This document shows positions 8,531 through 19,018 of a stretch of DNA of 21,585 nucleotides, in pieces. Position 1 is the first letter of the stretch; every line of letters begins with the position of its first letter. Below the pieces are notes generated by a model that saw nothing but the letters and a program-made list of their open reading frames with translations, did not search any database and was not told where the DNA came from. The position numbers were made by a program, and so were the translations under genes. Source of the stretch: Chloromonas sp. AAM2 (lineage: Eukaryota; Chlorophyta; Chlorophyceae; Chlamydomonadales; Chlamydomonadaceae); NCBI GenBank assembly GCA_004335635.1, contig QAXH01000577.1, positions 1 to 21,585 of the forward strand, in the 5' to 3' direction.

Positions 8531-9026
8531 CCGCAGCTTCTCTTAGGTCCGGGCAAGTCAGTTGCTAACCTATGTCAAAATGGAGATGCCCCACCGTTGA
8601 CTACGGAAATTGGTATTTTTATAGCAGCAAATCAATTGTTTCCAATTTTCATTTCAGATGGCGCAAAAGTAGTGGTGGTCTGCGATCCTTTGGCAATCAA
8701 CACACTGTGTCGTGTTTGTCATTGCACTCACACTTGACATGCAATTTGTTGACAGGCTGATCTCATAGTGGTCTACCGTATCTGTAGAGCAGTGCCCAAC
8801 CTCTCTGACCAAAAGAGGTCCGTGTGAGGTTGGCCAAGTTTGGGATTGGAGCGCAACTGTCCCCACTGTTGGGGTCTCCACCGGACTTGTTATTTTCTGG
8901 AATCCCGACAAAAGGCGCTTGCATGTGTTATACTAGGTAGGATAAGACTTTCTGCATACTCGGTTTGAGGTTTGGGGCCGGGGTCGGGCCACTCGGTCGT
9001 TGTAAAGTGCCGGGTTTGGTGCCGCT
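8531..9026. other. Gap between the F-box gene and the transposase-like gene
   Basis: This should hold the F-box 3' UTR and the missing 5' end of the transposase-like gene. A TGTAA at 9001-9005 matches the green-algal poly(A) signal. In the transposase frame a TAA near 9003 closes the reading upstream, so its earlier exons, if any, were not found here. Confidence 0.35.
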
Positions 9027-9437
9027 CAGAAGAAACTGAATGCAGAACTTCAGGAGCTGGGCCATGCCATCACCAGCCGGCGGGACACAGACGAGCAGGT
9101 GCAGCAAGCGCTGGCCATTGCAGCCGAGCATGAAGCTCAAATCCATGTGCTTCAGAGGCAGCTCACTGAAAGCAACGCTGTTGCTGAGCGGGCAACACAG
9201 CTGTTTGGTGAGCCCAGTGAAGTGTGGCAAGGAAGTTGATGATGATGATGAGTACTTGCTATACAGGTCAGCACAACCAGCCAGCCGCACCACAAGCCTG
9301 CAACTCCAGCCTTGGACAACTGGCGAAGCCCGCAATTATGATACACAGTTAATGACGGACTTGTGTCATGTGATGGTCAATCACGCCTTGCCAGTCAATG
9401 GCATGCGCAGACTGCTGAACGACATGGCCAGCCTGCT

Positions 9438-9463
9438 CACGTTGAAGGCGCACGTTGAAAGAC
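9438..9463 (+). repeat. 13-bp tandem duplication that shifts the transposase frame
   Basis: CACGTTGAAGGCG is followed directly by CACGTTGAAAGAC. Upstream reading gives ...MASLLTLK and downstream reading gives LKDQLLLPSDTTIQRAM. Removing one 13-nt unit joins these as ...LLTLKDQLLLP, so the duplication is the cause of the frame change. Confidence 0.8.
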
Positions 9464-9956
9464 CAGCTTCTCCTCCCCAGCGACACCACCATACAACGTG
9501 CCATGCACCTGTTTGCGCATGTTCTGCAGCAGCGTGATCAGGAACAGCTTGCAGCTGCACTGCGGTTTGGAGTTGAGCTGGATGAGGCGGGGTTCAAGCG
9601 TAAAAAGAACCTGGCTATATTGGCAGTATTTGTTGACAAACAGGGGGACCGTGTGCGCACCACCTTAGATTTGGTACAAGTGGTCAACACGTCAGCACAG
9701 GTGCAGCTGAATGCCCTTGGATGCGCGCTCAAGGCAGCAGGTGCCAGCTTGGCTAAATTGGTGTACATCACATCCGACAGCGCCGCATCGCTTGTGTCCC
9801 TTGCTGAGAAGCTGCAAACTGACAAGGGTCAAGCTCTGAAGTCATTGGATGGACTCATGTCAGCTGAGGTAGCTGGGCTTCTGCCCCCCCTGACCGCTAC
9901 TCTGTTCAGCAGCCAGAAGCAACACCAACACAGCAAGCAACCAACCCAGTCAGCTG

Positions 9957-10037
9957 GTCAGCTGTTACCAATTTGGGTTTTCTATTCATTCACTCTATTC
10001 ATTCACTCTATTCATTCACTCTATTCTTTACAGTCAG
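9957..10037 (+). other. Stop-free 81-nt intron containing a 13-bp minisatellite
   Basis: The donor is GCTG|GTCAGC and the acceptor CTTTACAGTCAG, phase 1. It holds three and a half copies of CTATTCATTCACT (about 9980-10026). It is 3n long without stops, so retention keeps the frame but inserts a Phe/Ile/His-rich stretch unlike its neighbours. Confidence 0.5.
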
Positions 10038-11780
10038 TTGTTGAAATCCTTGTGGCGTGGCTGGTGCATGTCCCAGACTGGCTGCACCTTGTCAAAAATG
10101 CTGAGGTGTGCGGCATTGAATACGGCTTGGGTGGTGGATGGCATCCCGTCACAGCCAATTGGCTTGGCACCTTCACATCCACGCTCCTCTTCCAATTCGG
10201 CCATCCATACTTTGGCAAAACATCAACAGACATGCAGCAGCGAACAGTTGCCTTTTGCCCAGAGGATAAGGCATTCCCCACAGTCCCCACAGAGGTAACC
10301 CACCGTCAATGATCAAGCCCAACCTGGCTGACGTTACCACAACCCACAGGCCGGTCATACAGGCAGCACTGCAGAGCATCAATGTGCACCATGGGAAGGG
10401 GAAGGGGAAGTCGCAACAGCAGGCCAAGACTGTCCAGCACGCACATGAGATGTACGCAGCCCTGCACCTGCCACAATATGAATTGTTCACAGCTGCACTG
10501 GCACAGTCCTTGCCCCTGCACTACCGCATCTATGAGCTGGTGCAGTTGAACGGTGGCTTCAACATGGAGACATCCATTCACACACTCTGGAACATCCTCA
10601 CCACGCTACAGAGTGCAGAGGACACCGTGGATCCGTGGCTCCAGGCTCGGGCAGAGCAGCTGTTCAGTGACCCTTGAGCCCTGTGTTTGATGAGGCAGGC
10701 TGAGCTGCGGGCACTTGAGAAGCAGGCAGTGCGGTCTGCAGACAATCCACACAGCTGTTTCTCTCACAGTTGGCCTATGGCATGTGGGCAAAGGGGAAGG
10801 CTGCCGTGCCTGCAACAGGCGGTGATGCCAGTAGCCAGGAAGACGAAGGCGGTGAGGAGAGCAGCCAGGCTGACAGTGAGAGTGGCAGTGACAGCAACAG
10901 CCAGAGCGACGATGCACTGCCCACAGCTGGTGATGAAAGACCTGTCACTCATGCGCAGCCTCTACTTGCATTTGAGCCTTGCAGTGCCAGGTCAGCGGAG
11001 GCGCACAACAGGCACAATCAGGCCCACCTCGAGCAGTTTCTCACACCAGAAGGCAGCCAGTGGAAAACGTGCTTGGAGGATGTGCGTCCGCCAGCCAATC
11101 ACAGAGAGCACACACCAGCACAGATGGGGAAGCAGTGCCTGGATGCAATCATCTCGTGCTGGCGCAGACAGCGCCAATACATGCAACACCATGCCCAAGC
11201 TGCAGGCATGCTGCCCGACATGACAGAGGCAGGCACACTGTCTGGCCACCACAACCTCAATCCCTTCCGCATTGCCTCATACTGCTGCGCCACACCACCA
11301 GCAGGTTGTGGCGTAGCCTACCCACCAGGCCTCCTGGGGAAACAAGCATTTAATCATGAACTGCCACTTAACAAGCCGCAAGTATGAACAAGCCTGCCCA
11401 CCCGCCTGTCCACACTGCCCATCTGGGAAATCACCCATGTGCATCTGGACAGCTGAAGAATGTGATAAGCGCAGTCAACGCAGCTTGGGCTTCTTTGACT
11501 TGGCCCAACATCAGGAGCCCATCAAGCAGGCTCTGCTTGCTGCCCTGAACCCCCAACAGGGCCCAACACAAGCGCCAGGTGCATCGCTTACTGCGGAACA
11601 GCTACGCAAGCAGCGCATCCGGGACGCATGGCAAGCTCAGCGCAGCAACCTGCACCCACAACTGGATATGTTTGCACACCACTACTTCTTTGCCAGCATT
11701 CACAGCATGGCAACAGAGCGTGTCCTAGGACGTGCCAAGCATGCCATGCACCACTCAACTAGCCGGCACACGGGTCACGT

Positions 11781-12233
11781 ATGGCAGCCACCCTCAGGAA
11801 CACAACAGATCGCATTGTAGTGAATAGTGACGTGGAACAAAATGGCAAGGTGGCTGAGAAGGCAGCCAAGGAGAGGCGGAAGGCAGAGAAGGAGGATGGA
11901 GGAATCCACGACAACACCAGCATGTTGTACGACTTGATAGCATCATTGGATGCCATGAAGCAGAAGCAGAACCAAGCAGATCACAAGCAGCTGATTGGAA
12001 CACTCAGGAAGATGGTCACAGATGCATGTGGGAAGGGACAGACGGCGAGACCAGCCCTGCAGAAGTTGCTAGAGGCCAGCTTAGGGGAAGGTAGCGTAGA
12101 AGGCGTCAAACGCGTACAGGAGTTGCGGGACGCAATTGCGATTCTCTTTGCTGGTAATGATACCAGTGAAGAGGCAGCGCAGCAGTTGCAAAACGCTATT
12201 GAGTCATCAGGACTGAACAATAGCTGGAGTTGA
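11781..12233 (+). CDS. C-terminal coding segment, probably the end of the transposase-like gene
   Basis: This 150-codon frame overlaps the end of the preceding segment in another frame and seems to continue it after a one-base frame break. It has a highly charged helical stretch (VAEKAAKERRKAEKEDGG) and further helix-forming sequence (MLYDLIASLDAMKQKQNQ). It has no recognised domain. It could also be a separate small coiled-coil protein, since it begins with an ATG, but the upstream segment lacks a natural end. Confidence 0.5.
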   Translation: MAATLRNTTDRIVVNSDVEQNGKVAEKAAKERRKAEKEDGGIHDNTSMLYDLIASLDAMKQKQNQADHKQLIGTLRKMVTDACGKGQTARPALQKLLEASLGEGSVEGVKRVQELRDAIAILFAGNDTSEEAAQQLQNAIESSGLNNSWS

Positions 12234-13056
12234 CTTCCTTGGAGTGAATTTGGGCTGTTTGTTCAGCCAACTTGGAGTGCTGCGCGCCACACTGGTGCCT
12301 GGAACCCTGAACACCCCCACAAACACACTCATGCTTGATTTGAACCCAGGAGCCACTAGGCTGGGTGGCTGGGTTTGGCAGTGGCCCGCGCGCTCTTTGA
12401 TGAGCGTGCAGTATGCGTAGTTACAGATCCTAAGCATTGAGTGGAATACAATGCCTAAACGGTGTCAGAACACAGTCATTTTGGCATTGCTGGAAAGCTT
12501 AGGACGAGGGGACACCATCTGCATCAAGGTTTGGTGCGTTTGATGCTGGCAACCATTTTCTGGCCGTTTTCTGGCCGTTTCTTTTTTCACCCTTCAGCCA
12601 TGCCTTGCAGAATCGGAGTATGCAGACCTCCATTATTTAGGCTGATACACGTCCACCAAATTCCACACATTTCGGCCAAGGATGATTTTCCCCTTGGCGA
12701 CCCCAACACTGTTTACCAGTTGTTCGTGCAAATCAACGGCTCATTCTGCCATAGTGGCCATGCAAAACCAATTGTTCGGCTCCAAGGTCCTCGTACCACA
12801 TGAACATGCCCCCCAGGGTCTCAGGAGTTATCTGAGTGATTTTCCAATTGACTCTGGAGCAACTGAAGCGCTCACTTTTGCTCAGTGGCGTTGGCTGCCA
12901 TGCTTGTTGCATGTAAATCAATGCTTGTTGCAACTGTTGCAACCAATGAAGTCGATTGCAAGTGACATCTCTGGACACGATAACACGAGGTTTGCATTCA
13001 TCACGAGGTTTGCATTCAACTTCTATCTTGCGGTGGAGGCCTCCCTTGGCAGGTGA
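12234..13056. other. Gene-poor stretch after the transposase-like gene
   Basis: Open frames exist on both strands (for example 12733-12978 on the - strand and 12682-13056 on the + strand), but none has recognisable motifs or good splice context. It contains small direct repeats: TTTTCTGGCCG twice near 12557, and ACGAGGTTTGCATTCA twice, 18 nt apart, near 12986-13020. It may include transposon remains. Confidence 0.35.
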
Positions 13057-13445
13057 GACAGGTCTTGTCGATCCACCAAAATCATTCCTGACAATCTGCC
13101 TGCAGTAGCCAGTGAGAGCACGCTGTTCTTTGTGGTAGATGACCAGCTTATTCGAAAGGAGCTGCAGTCTATCACCAGAAACAAAGTGTTGTCAGTGGAT
13201 ACTGCAGGCAGATGGTCAGGGGCGAAGCTGCACATGACGTTGGTTCAGCTTCAGTGGGCTGGGGCCACCATTGAAGAATGCAATGAAGACAAGTGGTGAG
13301 GCGAGCGGCAGAGTTCAAATCCAAGAATCCTCGTTACATGGCACAATTACTTGTTACCAGCAGCAGCATAGTCAGCATCGACTTCCATGACGCCTCCACC
13401 ATCAGCTCATTCTTACTTGGTGGCCGAACCACAGCCATCCCATAG
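13057..13445 (+). pseudogene. Coding-like fragments of unknown origin with a frame break
   Basis: Frame 13057-13299 reads ...STLFFVVDDQLIRKELQS and LSVDTAGRWSGAKLHMTLV, then hits a TGA. Another frame, 13293-13445, continues with EFKSKNPRYMAQLLV and IVSIDFHDASTISSFLLGG. Composition and residue content look protein-like, and a one-base shift near 13295 would join them. A possible acceptor (TGCCTGCAG) lies at 13105. I do not recognise the family; the Asp-rich hydrophobic strands could come from a transposase. Confidence 0.35.
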
Positions 13446-14448
13446 CCAAGGCTGCGCGCACCCAGCGTACACAACGGCCACTTGATTCCTGGCTTCCTGC
13501 AAAGCCACTTTCTGGCTTGTCTGGTCTACACTCAGTTGGATTGGGGGTTGGTAGAAACTGCGGCAGTGTGCCCCTGCTGGGTATACACAACATGTTCATA
13601 GCCATTGACCCTGTCTACCAGCCCAAGGCAGAACGGGCTAGCAGAAACTGTTGTCGTGAAGGGTATGCTGTCTGTGTTGCGGTATGGGCCATAGACTAAA
13701 TTGAAGATGGTCAGCCGGCCTCGGGCATGCGCCATCGTTCAGACACACAGCAGCTTCATATAGCGGGGTTGATGCACATCTCTGGGCAGTCTTTGGCAAT
13801 GCCGTTGGTTCGGCTGATCCTGCTGCATCCATGGGCTCCATGGCCATCGGGTACATCAAACCCTAAAAAGGGGCTCGCTCACCAATGCTGATTTCTTTCT
13901 TGCCGCAACACAGATAGCACACCCTTCACGGCAAGAATATTTTGCTTGCACGCTCGGCCGTGGGCTTGAACACAGGCATCCCTGGGGGCCGACAGGCGAG
14001 CTTCGAGCGACAGACCGTGTTCGCGGTTACACAACCCTGGAGTGCTCCCTGTAGATAGCTTCTTTGTCTCAATCTCAACAACAACATTCTGGTTACAGTA
14101 GGCCAGGTTAACAATCGGTACTTCTAGTGGTAGCGTTTCTGTACTTGTCCGCGCATTTTCGGTTACACCCTGCCAAGTGTGATGGTCCAGGCCCCATCCC
14201 CTGGTCAGCTCACTACGATTGTAGAACAGTACGACTCTCTGGGCAGGCAGCAGCTGTACTGAAGAGAAAAGCCTTGGCTGCTACCAACTGCTGTCATAAA
14301 ACCCACACTTGCTGTCTTCCTGCCCTGAAGATTGCCGAACTTGAGGATCGCCCAGCCATTAGGTTGCCCTGCCTGGGCGGTACCATCAGCATCAGCCTAA
14401 TCAGCGGGTTAGCTTTGGCACATGGTGGCTTGAGGTGCTGTTATCTGC
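13446..14448. other. Gene-poor stretch upstream of the SET-domain gene
   Basis: No supportable gene. A frame at 14127-14448 is open without an ATG start and is not convincing. Imperfect inverted arms lie at 13611-13666 and 13919-13975. The last few hundred bases should include the promoter and 5' UTR of the SET gene, but I see no TATA box. Confidence 0.35.
13611..13975. repeat. Imperfect inverted repeat, arms about 57 bp
   Basis: Arms at 13611-13666 and 13919-13975 match when one is reverse-complemented, with shared blocks ACCCTTCACG, TGGGCT and GC..G.TC. Both arms read as related peptides in their own direction: PVYQPKAERASR on + and PVFKPTAERASK on -. This suggests an inverted duplication of a once-coding segment, or MITE-like arms. 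Confidence 0.4.
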
Positions 14449-17400
14449 ATGGGCACACGGCGCCGGCAGAGGGAGGCAAAAGATGGGTTTGTATCCAAAA
14501 CCCCCAAGGGTTTGCAGCTCCTGGCTCTGCTTGTAGCAGGCGGCGCCTTGGTTGCTGGAGCAGGCACTGCATGGTGGCACTCCACACCAGCCCCCAGCAG
14601 CACCAAGGGCAGCAAGCCAGTGGTTTGCAGACAGGATGACGACCTGCACAACTATCAGCAGCTTCTGCACCACCTGGGCGATCGTTCATTGTTGCAGAAC
14701 GTGGAGCTCAGTTACTTCAATGGCGTCAGAGGCTTGGGGGTAAGCTAAGCAGGGGGCTTTAAACCAGGCCGAACGATCTGCATACTCACCCTGCCATTTA
14801 TTCTGCATGATACCATTGCATCTTCATTAATTCAGGCTAGCAAATACACGGGGCCTTTGTGTTAAGGGAATTGAGAGAGCGTCCAATGTCCCAAGGCCTT
14901 GTAATAAAGCGCCCCAAGTTCGGGGTCATCCACAGATCATGCACTCGCATTTGCAGTTGCTCCGCTCTTCCTATGTTGAACTTGCGTGTAAGACCCACCT
15001 GCTGTCTGTTTGAGTGGTTAGATACCATTGGGACGTCCGTCTGTGTGGCTTGCAGGTCAAGCAGCGCATTGCTGCAGGCCAGCCTGTTTTGTCCGTCCCG
15101 TACACATCAATCCTTTCCATCGCAACCACAAGTGGAAGGTAAAGGCTGACCCTGACAGTGCAGGCCTGAGACAACCTCAAGGAAGACGAAGCACAAATAC
15201 CACATGTAGTCTGTTGGGCTCAGATGTGCCACGTTCCGCAGCCCGGTGGTCACAGAAGGCATGCTAGCTAACATCTGCCAATCACAATGCTGGTAGCTGC
15301 AAGTCAGAGCTGCTATGATACTGCCGCATGACAAGCAATCATCACATTTTTGCCGGTACCTTGTTCTTCCTGTGCCCTCTCAGCTCCTCCGCTGCGCGTG
15401 TGACGTCCGCATGGCGGGACATAGAGGACGGCGACGTGCAGCTAGACACCTTAGCCCTGCTTTACGAGGCCTATGTGCGTGGCTCAGCGGCCCCCGCATG
15501 GCTGCAGGCCTACCTGTGCATGCTGCCCCGTGACTACGACCTGCCCGTGTGGTGGAGGGATGCGTGGACTGAGCAGGCGGTGGGCGTGCTGCCGGAGATG
15601 AAGCGGCTCGTGGAAAAACGCAGGGCACAGGTGCGTGTGTGTGTGTGGCTTTACATCTGCATCGTTCCAGAAGTGGAACGGAAGATGGTTGTAAGCATTA
15701 ACTGGGCCTGGGTGCTCGCTGAAGCGCTGTACCAAGCTAATGGTATGCAGGGTGCCAAGGCAAGTGAGTAGATGCAGGCAGAAGATGGCAGCATGCCGGT
15801 AGAATGCAGGGCCAACGCAGTGGCAAGTGGAAGAGAAAAGACCTTCCTGGCTTGGCGTGTGTGCCATTCCTGTGACCAGCCTAGCTACAGGCACGTGTGA
15901 GCATGAGCGTGGGTGCAGTAGGCACGCCTGCCTTACACATGCTGAACGCTAGTTGTGCTTGTGAATATGCGGCGCACTGGGGTGAACCTGTGATTCTGGG
16001 CTGTGTTGCGGGTGTGCGTGCCAAACGTGTAGAGGCTGATGCATGGTGTGCTGGCAGGTGCGTCAGTTTGAGGACATGGCGAGGGAGGCCATCGCCGCCA
16101 TGCCTGGTGAGCGACAGTTGGGACCAGACCGCGTGAAGGAGGTGTCAAACCAGTATGTTCATTGGGGCATGGGCGTCGAACTAGTGATAAAGCACACCCT
16201 GCTGCTGCTGTCGCCGGTCTTTCATGAGCTTGTTCTGAAGCCCTTTCCTCCAGCTGATGCTTATTCGTGTTGAACTCGTCCATACCAGTATGTTACACCG
16301 ATCTGTGGCATATGAGTGACACCTGATTGGGCGCGCTGCTCGTCGAAGGTACCTCTCTTATGAGGCATCCGGATATGCCATTCGCCATGCTACTGTTGTT
16401 GTTCGCCTACAGGTGGGAGGCAGAAGTTACAACGTGACTCCACACATGCCTGGAATCAAGACAGTTTCTCACGAGCATTTGCATGTAAGCGATATGCAAT
16501 AAGGGCTGACTCTCTTACTGCTGCTCAGATCAGACAAAGCAGCTCTGCCATGTTAGCTGGCTAGCAATTTGTACCACCGTTTTGCATAGGATTGCACCGT
16601 TGGGTAGGACTGATCTAGGTAAGGCGTTGCATCCAACCGATGGTCTGGATCCTTCAGCGCACAGCTTGTTTTTTAATAGGAATAGCTGCTGCTCATGCAG
16701 CACACCCATTTTGTATGGCATGTGCACATGAACAGCACAGATTGATTTGCCCCTGTCTGCCAGCATGTGCACACACGCTCCTGCAGGGGCGTATGCGGCG
16801 GCCAAGACCCGCACTATCACCCTGGATATGACACAACGACTGGGCAAGGTGCGTGTCAGCTGCTGTGGTTACATGGTCTTCAGTCAAGGGTGGACTGCTC
16901 AGGGGGGGCAAGAGAGGGTGGGGCGACAAACTGAGCAAGCCGGGTGTCAGCACAGCTGGGCAAGCCGGGTGTCAGCAGCAGGTGACAGGTCCCAGCGCAG
17001 TGGTGCAGCCAATTGATAATACAAACTGGGCCAAAGCACAACCGTGTGCATAGTCTGACTGTGATGGCACTGCCAATACAAACTTGCTGATTGCTCAAGT
17101 TCGGTGCGCAAACTGCAGCGCATGTGGCGTGCAGGCATGGATTGGATGCACTACGCAGGCAGAGTCGAACCTGACCTGCATGGTCCAGAGCTGCGAACGG
17201 CATCCTCGTGCATGTTTCTCTGCAGGAAGTAATTTTACCTCCTCGGCTAGAGTGGCTTGGGGAGATGGGTGTGATGGTGCCAGTGCTTGACCTGGCCAAC
17301 CATGCACCTGCTGCCTCAGCCACTTCCTACTTTGCAGTGGACATGACACGCAGTGAGTTAGTACTATCAAAACACGAAATCTCACTACCTTGTCAAGGAG

Positions 17401-19018
17401 ATTGCATCATCTGTGTCAGTGGGATGAACATGGTGGGAACGGCTGGCTAGGACCGCTCCATGGCTGACTCAAGCCATGTCCAGCCATGTGTGTCGGTGTT
17501 TACCACAAACGCGACCGGATGCAAACGGCCAGCTCCAACCTGACTCTACTTTCAGTCCTAACCCTACGGAACCAGCCAGCATCGGTTCAATTAACACCTG
17601 AGTGAGAGTGGCAGGGGCGCATATCCAAACAGGAGCAGTGTGGCGTCTGAGCATGTCCGGAGAGAGACACGAGCTGTGGACATGGTTTGCATCTTGTCGT
17701 AATGTGGCGCATGGTGATCAGCGAGGTGACTGCTGTGTTCCCACCGCTCTGCCTGACCCCGCAGCGTCACTCACCCAGGGGCGGTCGCCTGTGTTCTCAC
17801 TGGTGGCAGCACGCAACATAGAGCCAGGCGAGCAGGTGTGCCGGATGCAACTCAACACGCTTTGCGCACCACTATGCCATGGTATCATCATGCAGTTTCA
17901 TGTGGACATGCATGCACGCACGGTTCAGCCAGGTCATGTGAATTGTATGCACGGTTCAGTCTGGCCAGCCGTCTGCCCCACCCACCATATGCAGTTGACA
18001 AGACTTGGCATCCCTTTTAGCATCCCTATCGTGCCCCATCAAAGAGAGTTCAGTCCGTTAGCTCAGGTCAACTGGCACAGGTGATAACAGGCAACCTTGA
18101 GTGGCAGCTAGGTTTGGTGATATCCGATTAATGCACTTCACGGCCAGGCCAACCAGATGTCTGAAGTATTCTGTAGTGAGCGATTTGTTACGAGTTCTGG
18201 CTGTGTGCAGGTGACGTTCTCCTACCTTCCAGAGGATGACGAATCACCCCGGTGCAACGAGCGCTGGATGGTCGAGTACGGTGCGTGATGGGCAATGCAG
18301 CTGGAAGTCTGCCAGGGGTACAGGTTTGGGCCAGTGACCAACAGTGTATCACCCTTGCCCCCGAGGCATGGCCTACTCAAAGGCTCAGGTCTGATTTCCC
18401 ATGACTGGACGCCACCTCATATTCAATGTGAAGCCCAGCAGTCTCGCCCAAGACAGCCAGTGGTAACGTGTAGGGGCCGTCCTAATGCCGCAGGCCTTTC
18501 ATAAGTGTGGTTGTCGTATGCTCACAGGGTTTGTTGTGGCAGATGGGCGTCCTGAGCGGGACTGCTTCACCTTCAACGCCACCTTGGACGACGTCGCTGC
18601 TGTCCTAAGTGCCAGGCCGGACCTGGTGACTGAAACCCTACTTCGCCCGGTGCCCCAGAGCCAAGCCCATTGGAAGGATGCACTGTTGCAGACTGTTGGG
18701 CAGCTCGGATTCCCCAGTCAGATTCTGGTGCAGCTGGGAGGTGATCGGAAGCTGGGTCAGCTGCAGGAGGAGCTGAACCAGCTGGCAGCCTGGTCTGGAG
18801 CAGCGGCAGGTCTGGAAACGCTGAACCTACAGCTGGCATGCAGCCTGCTGAAGGCGCAACTAGATGGGTTACAAGCGCAGCTAGTGCACAGCCGAGCGAC
18901 GGCTGATGCAGGAGAGGATGCACCTGTGGCCTACCGAAAGCAAGCGATGCTGATGGTGCTTGAGGGAGCCGCTCGTGCTCTGCAGAACGCCCGCCTTGCA
19001 ATCGGTTGCCAGACGTGA
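14449..19018 (+). CDS. SET-domain protein methyltransferase (Rubisco LSMT / SETD3-like)
   Basis: Ten exons: 14449-14739, 15056-15138, 15384-15630, 16058-16106, 16413-16484, 16787-16848, 17226-17352, 17765-17835, 18211-18280 and 18528-19018. All junctions are GT-AG, phases agree and the product is 520 residues. The SET core begins NGVRGLG-VKQRIAAGQPVLSVPY (residues 91-113). It is interrupted by the family's helical insert (LQAYLCMLPRDYDLPVWW) and resumes with DSFSRAFAW-AYAAAKTR. Then come VPVLDLANH (Asn293-His294, the SAM-binding NH pair), NIEPGEQ and VTFSY (Tyr339). The last 160 residues fit the Rubisco-LSMT substrate-binding domain. Residues 22-43 form a hydrophobic segment after an Arg/Lys-rich start, so a membrane anchor is likely. 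The start ATG follows an in-frame TGA. Members methylate Lys or His in proteins; the substrate cannot be told from sequence. Confidence 0.92.
16928..16980. repeat. Short tandem duplication in a SET-gene intron
   Basis: GCAAGCCGGGTGTCAGCA occurs twice about 27 nt apart, in the intron between exons 6 and 7. It is probably replication slippage with no evident function. Confidence 0.7.

Larger units (their letters stand above)
9027..11820 (+). pseudogene. Decayed transposase-like gene (RNase H-fold type, hAT-like) with intron remnants
   Basis: Segments that read as one protein: 9027-9207 (coiled coil, LQRQLTESNAVAERATQLF), 9272-9956, 10038-10294, 10363-10728, 10770-11382 and about 11453-11820. 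The joins at 9207/9272, 9956/10038, 10294/10363 and 10728/10770 obey GT-AG and phase. Two possible acidic catalytic sites are ELDEAG and ITSDSAAS, in a hydrophobic context like DDE transposases. PDWLHLVKNAEVCG resembles the H.L.L segment after the second Asp. A Ser/Glu/Asp-rich low-complexity stretch follows (QEDEGGEESSQADSESGSD). Lesions: a 13-bp tandem duplication at 9438-9463 shifts the frame, a TGA interrupts it at 10675-10677, and frame breaks lie near 11383-11450 and 11780. No start codon, terminal repeats or target duplication were found. The superfamily is not settled. Confidence 0.68.

Noticed and set aside
9980..10026. CRISPR-like array
   Set aside because: The three 13-bp units are contiguous, with no spacers. 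The setting is a eukaryotic intron-like segment.
10675..10677. In-frame TGA as a selenocysteine or readthrough codon
   Set aside because: The gene also has frameshifts and no SECIS-like structure was evident, so decay is the simpler reading.
14127..14639. 170-codon + strand frame without ATG, overlapping SET exon 1
   Set aside because: The overlapped part is certainly shadow. The upstream part has no motif, no ATG and no clear splice sites.
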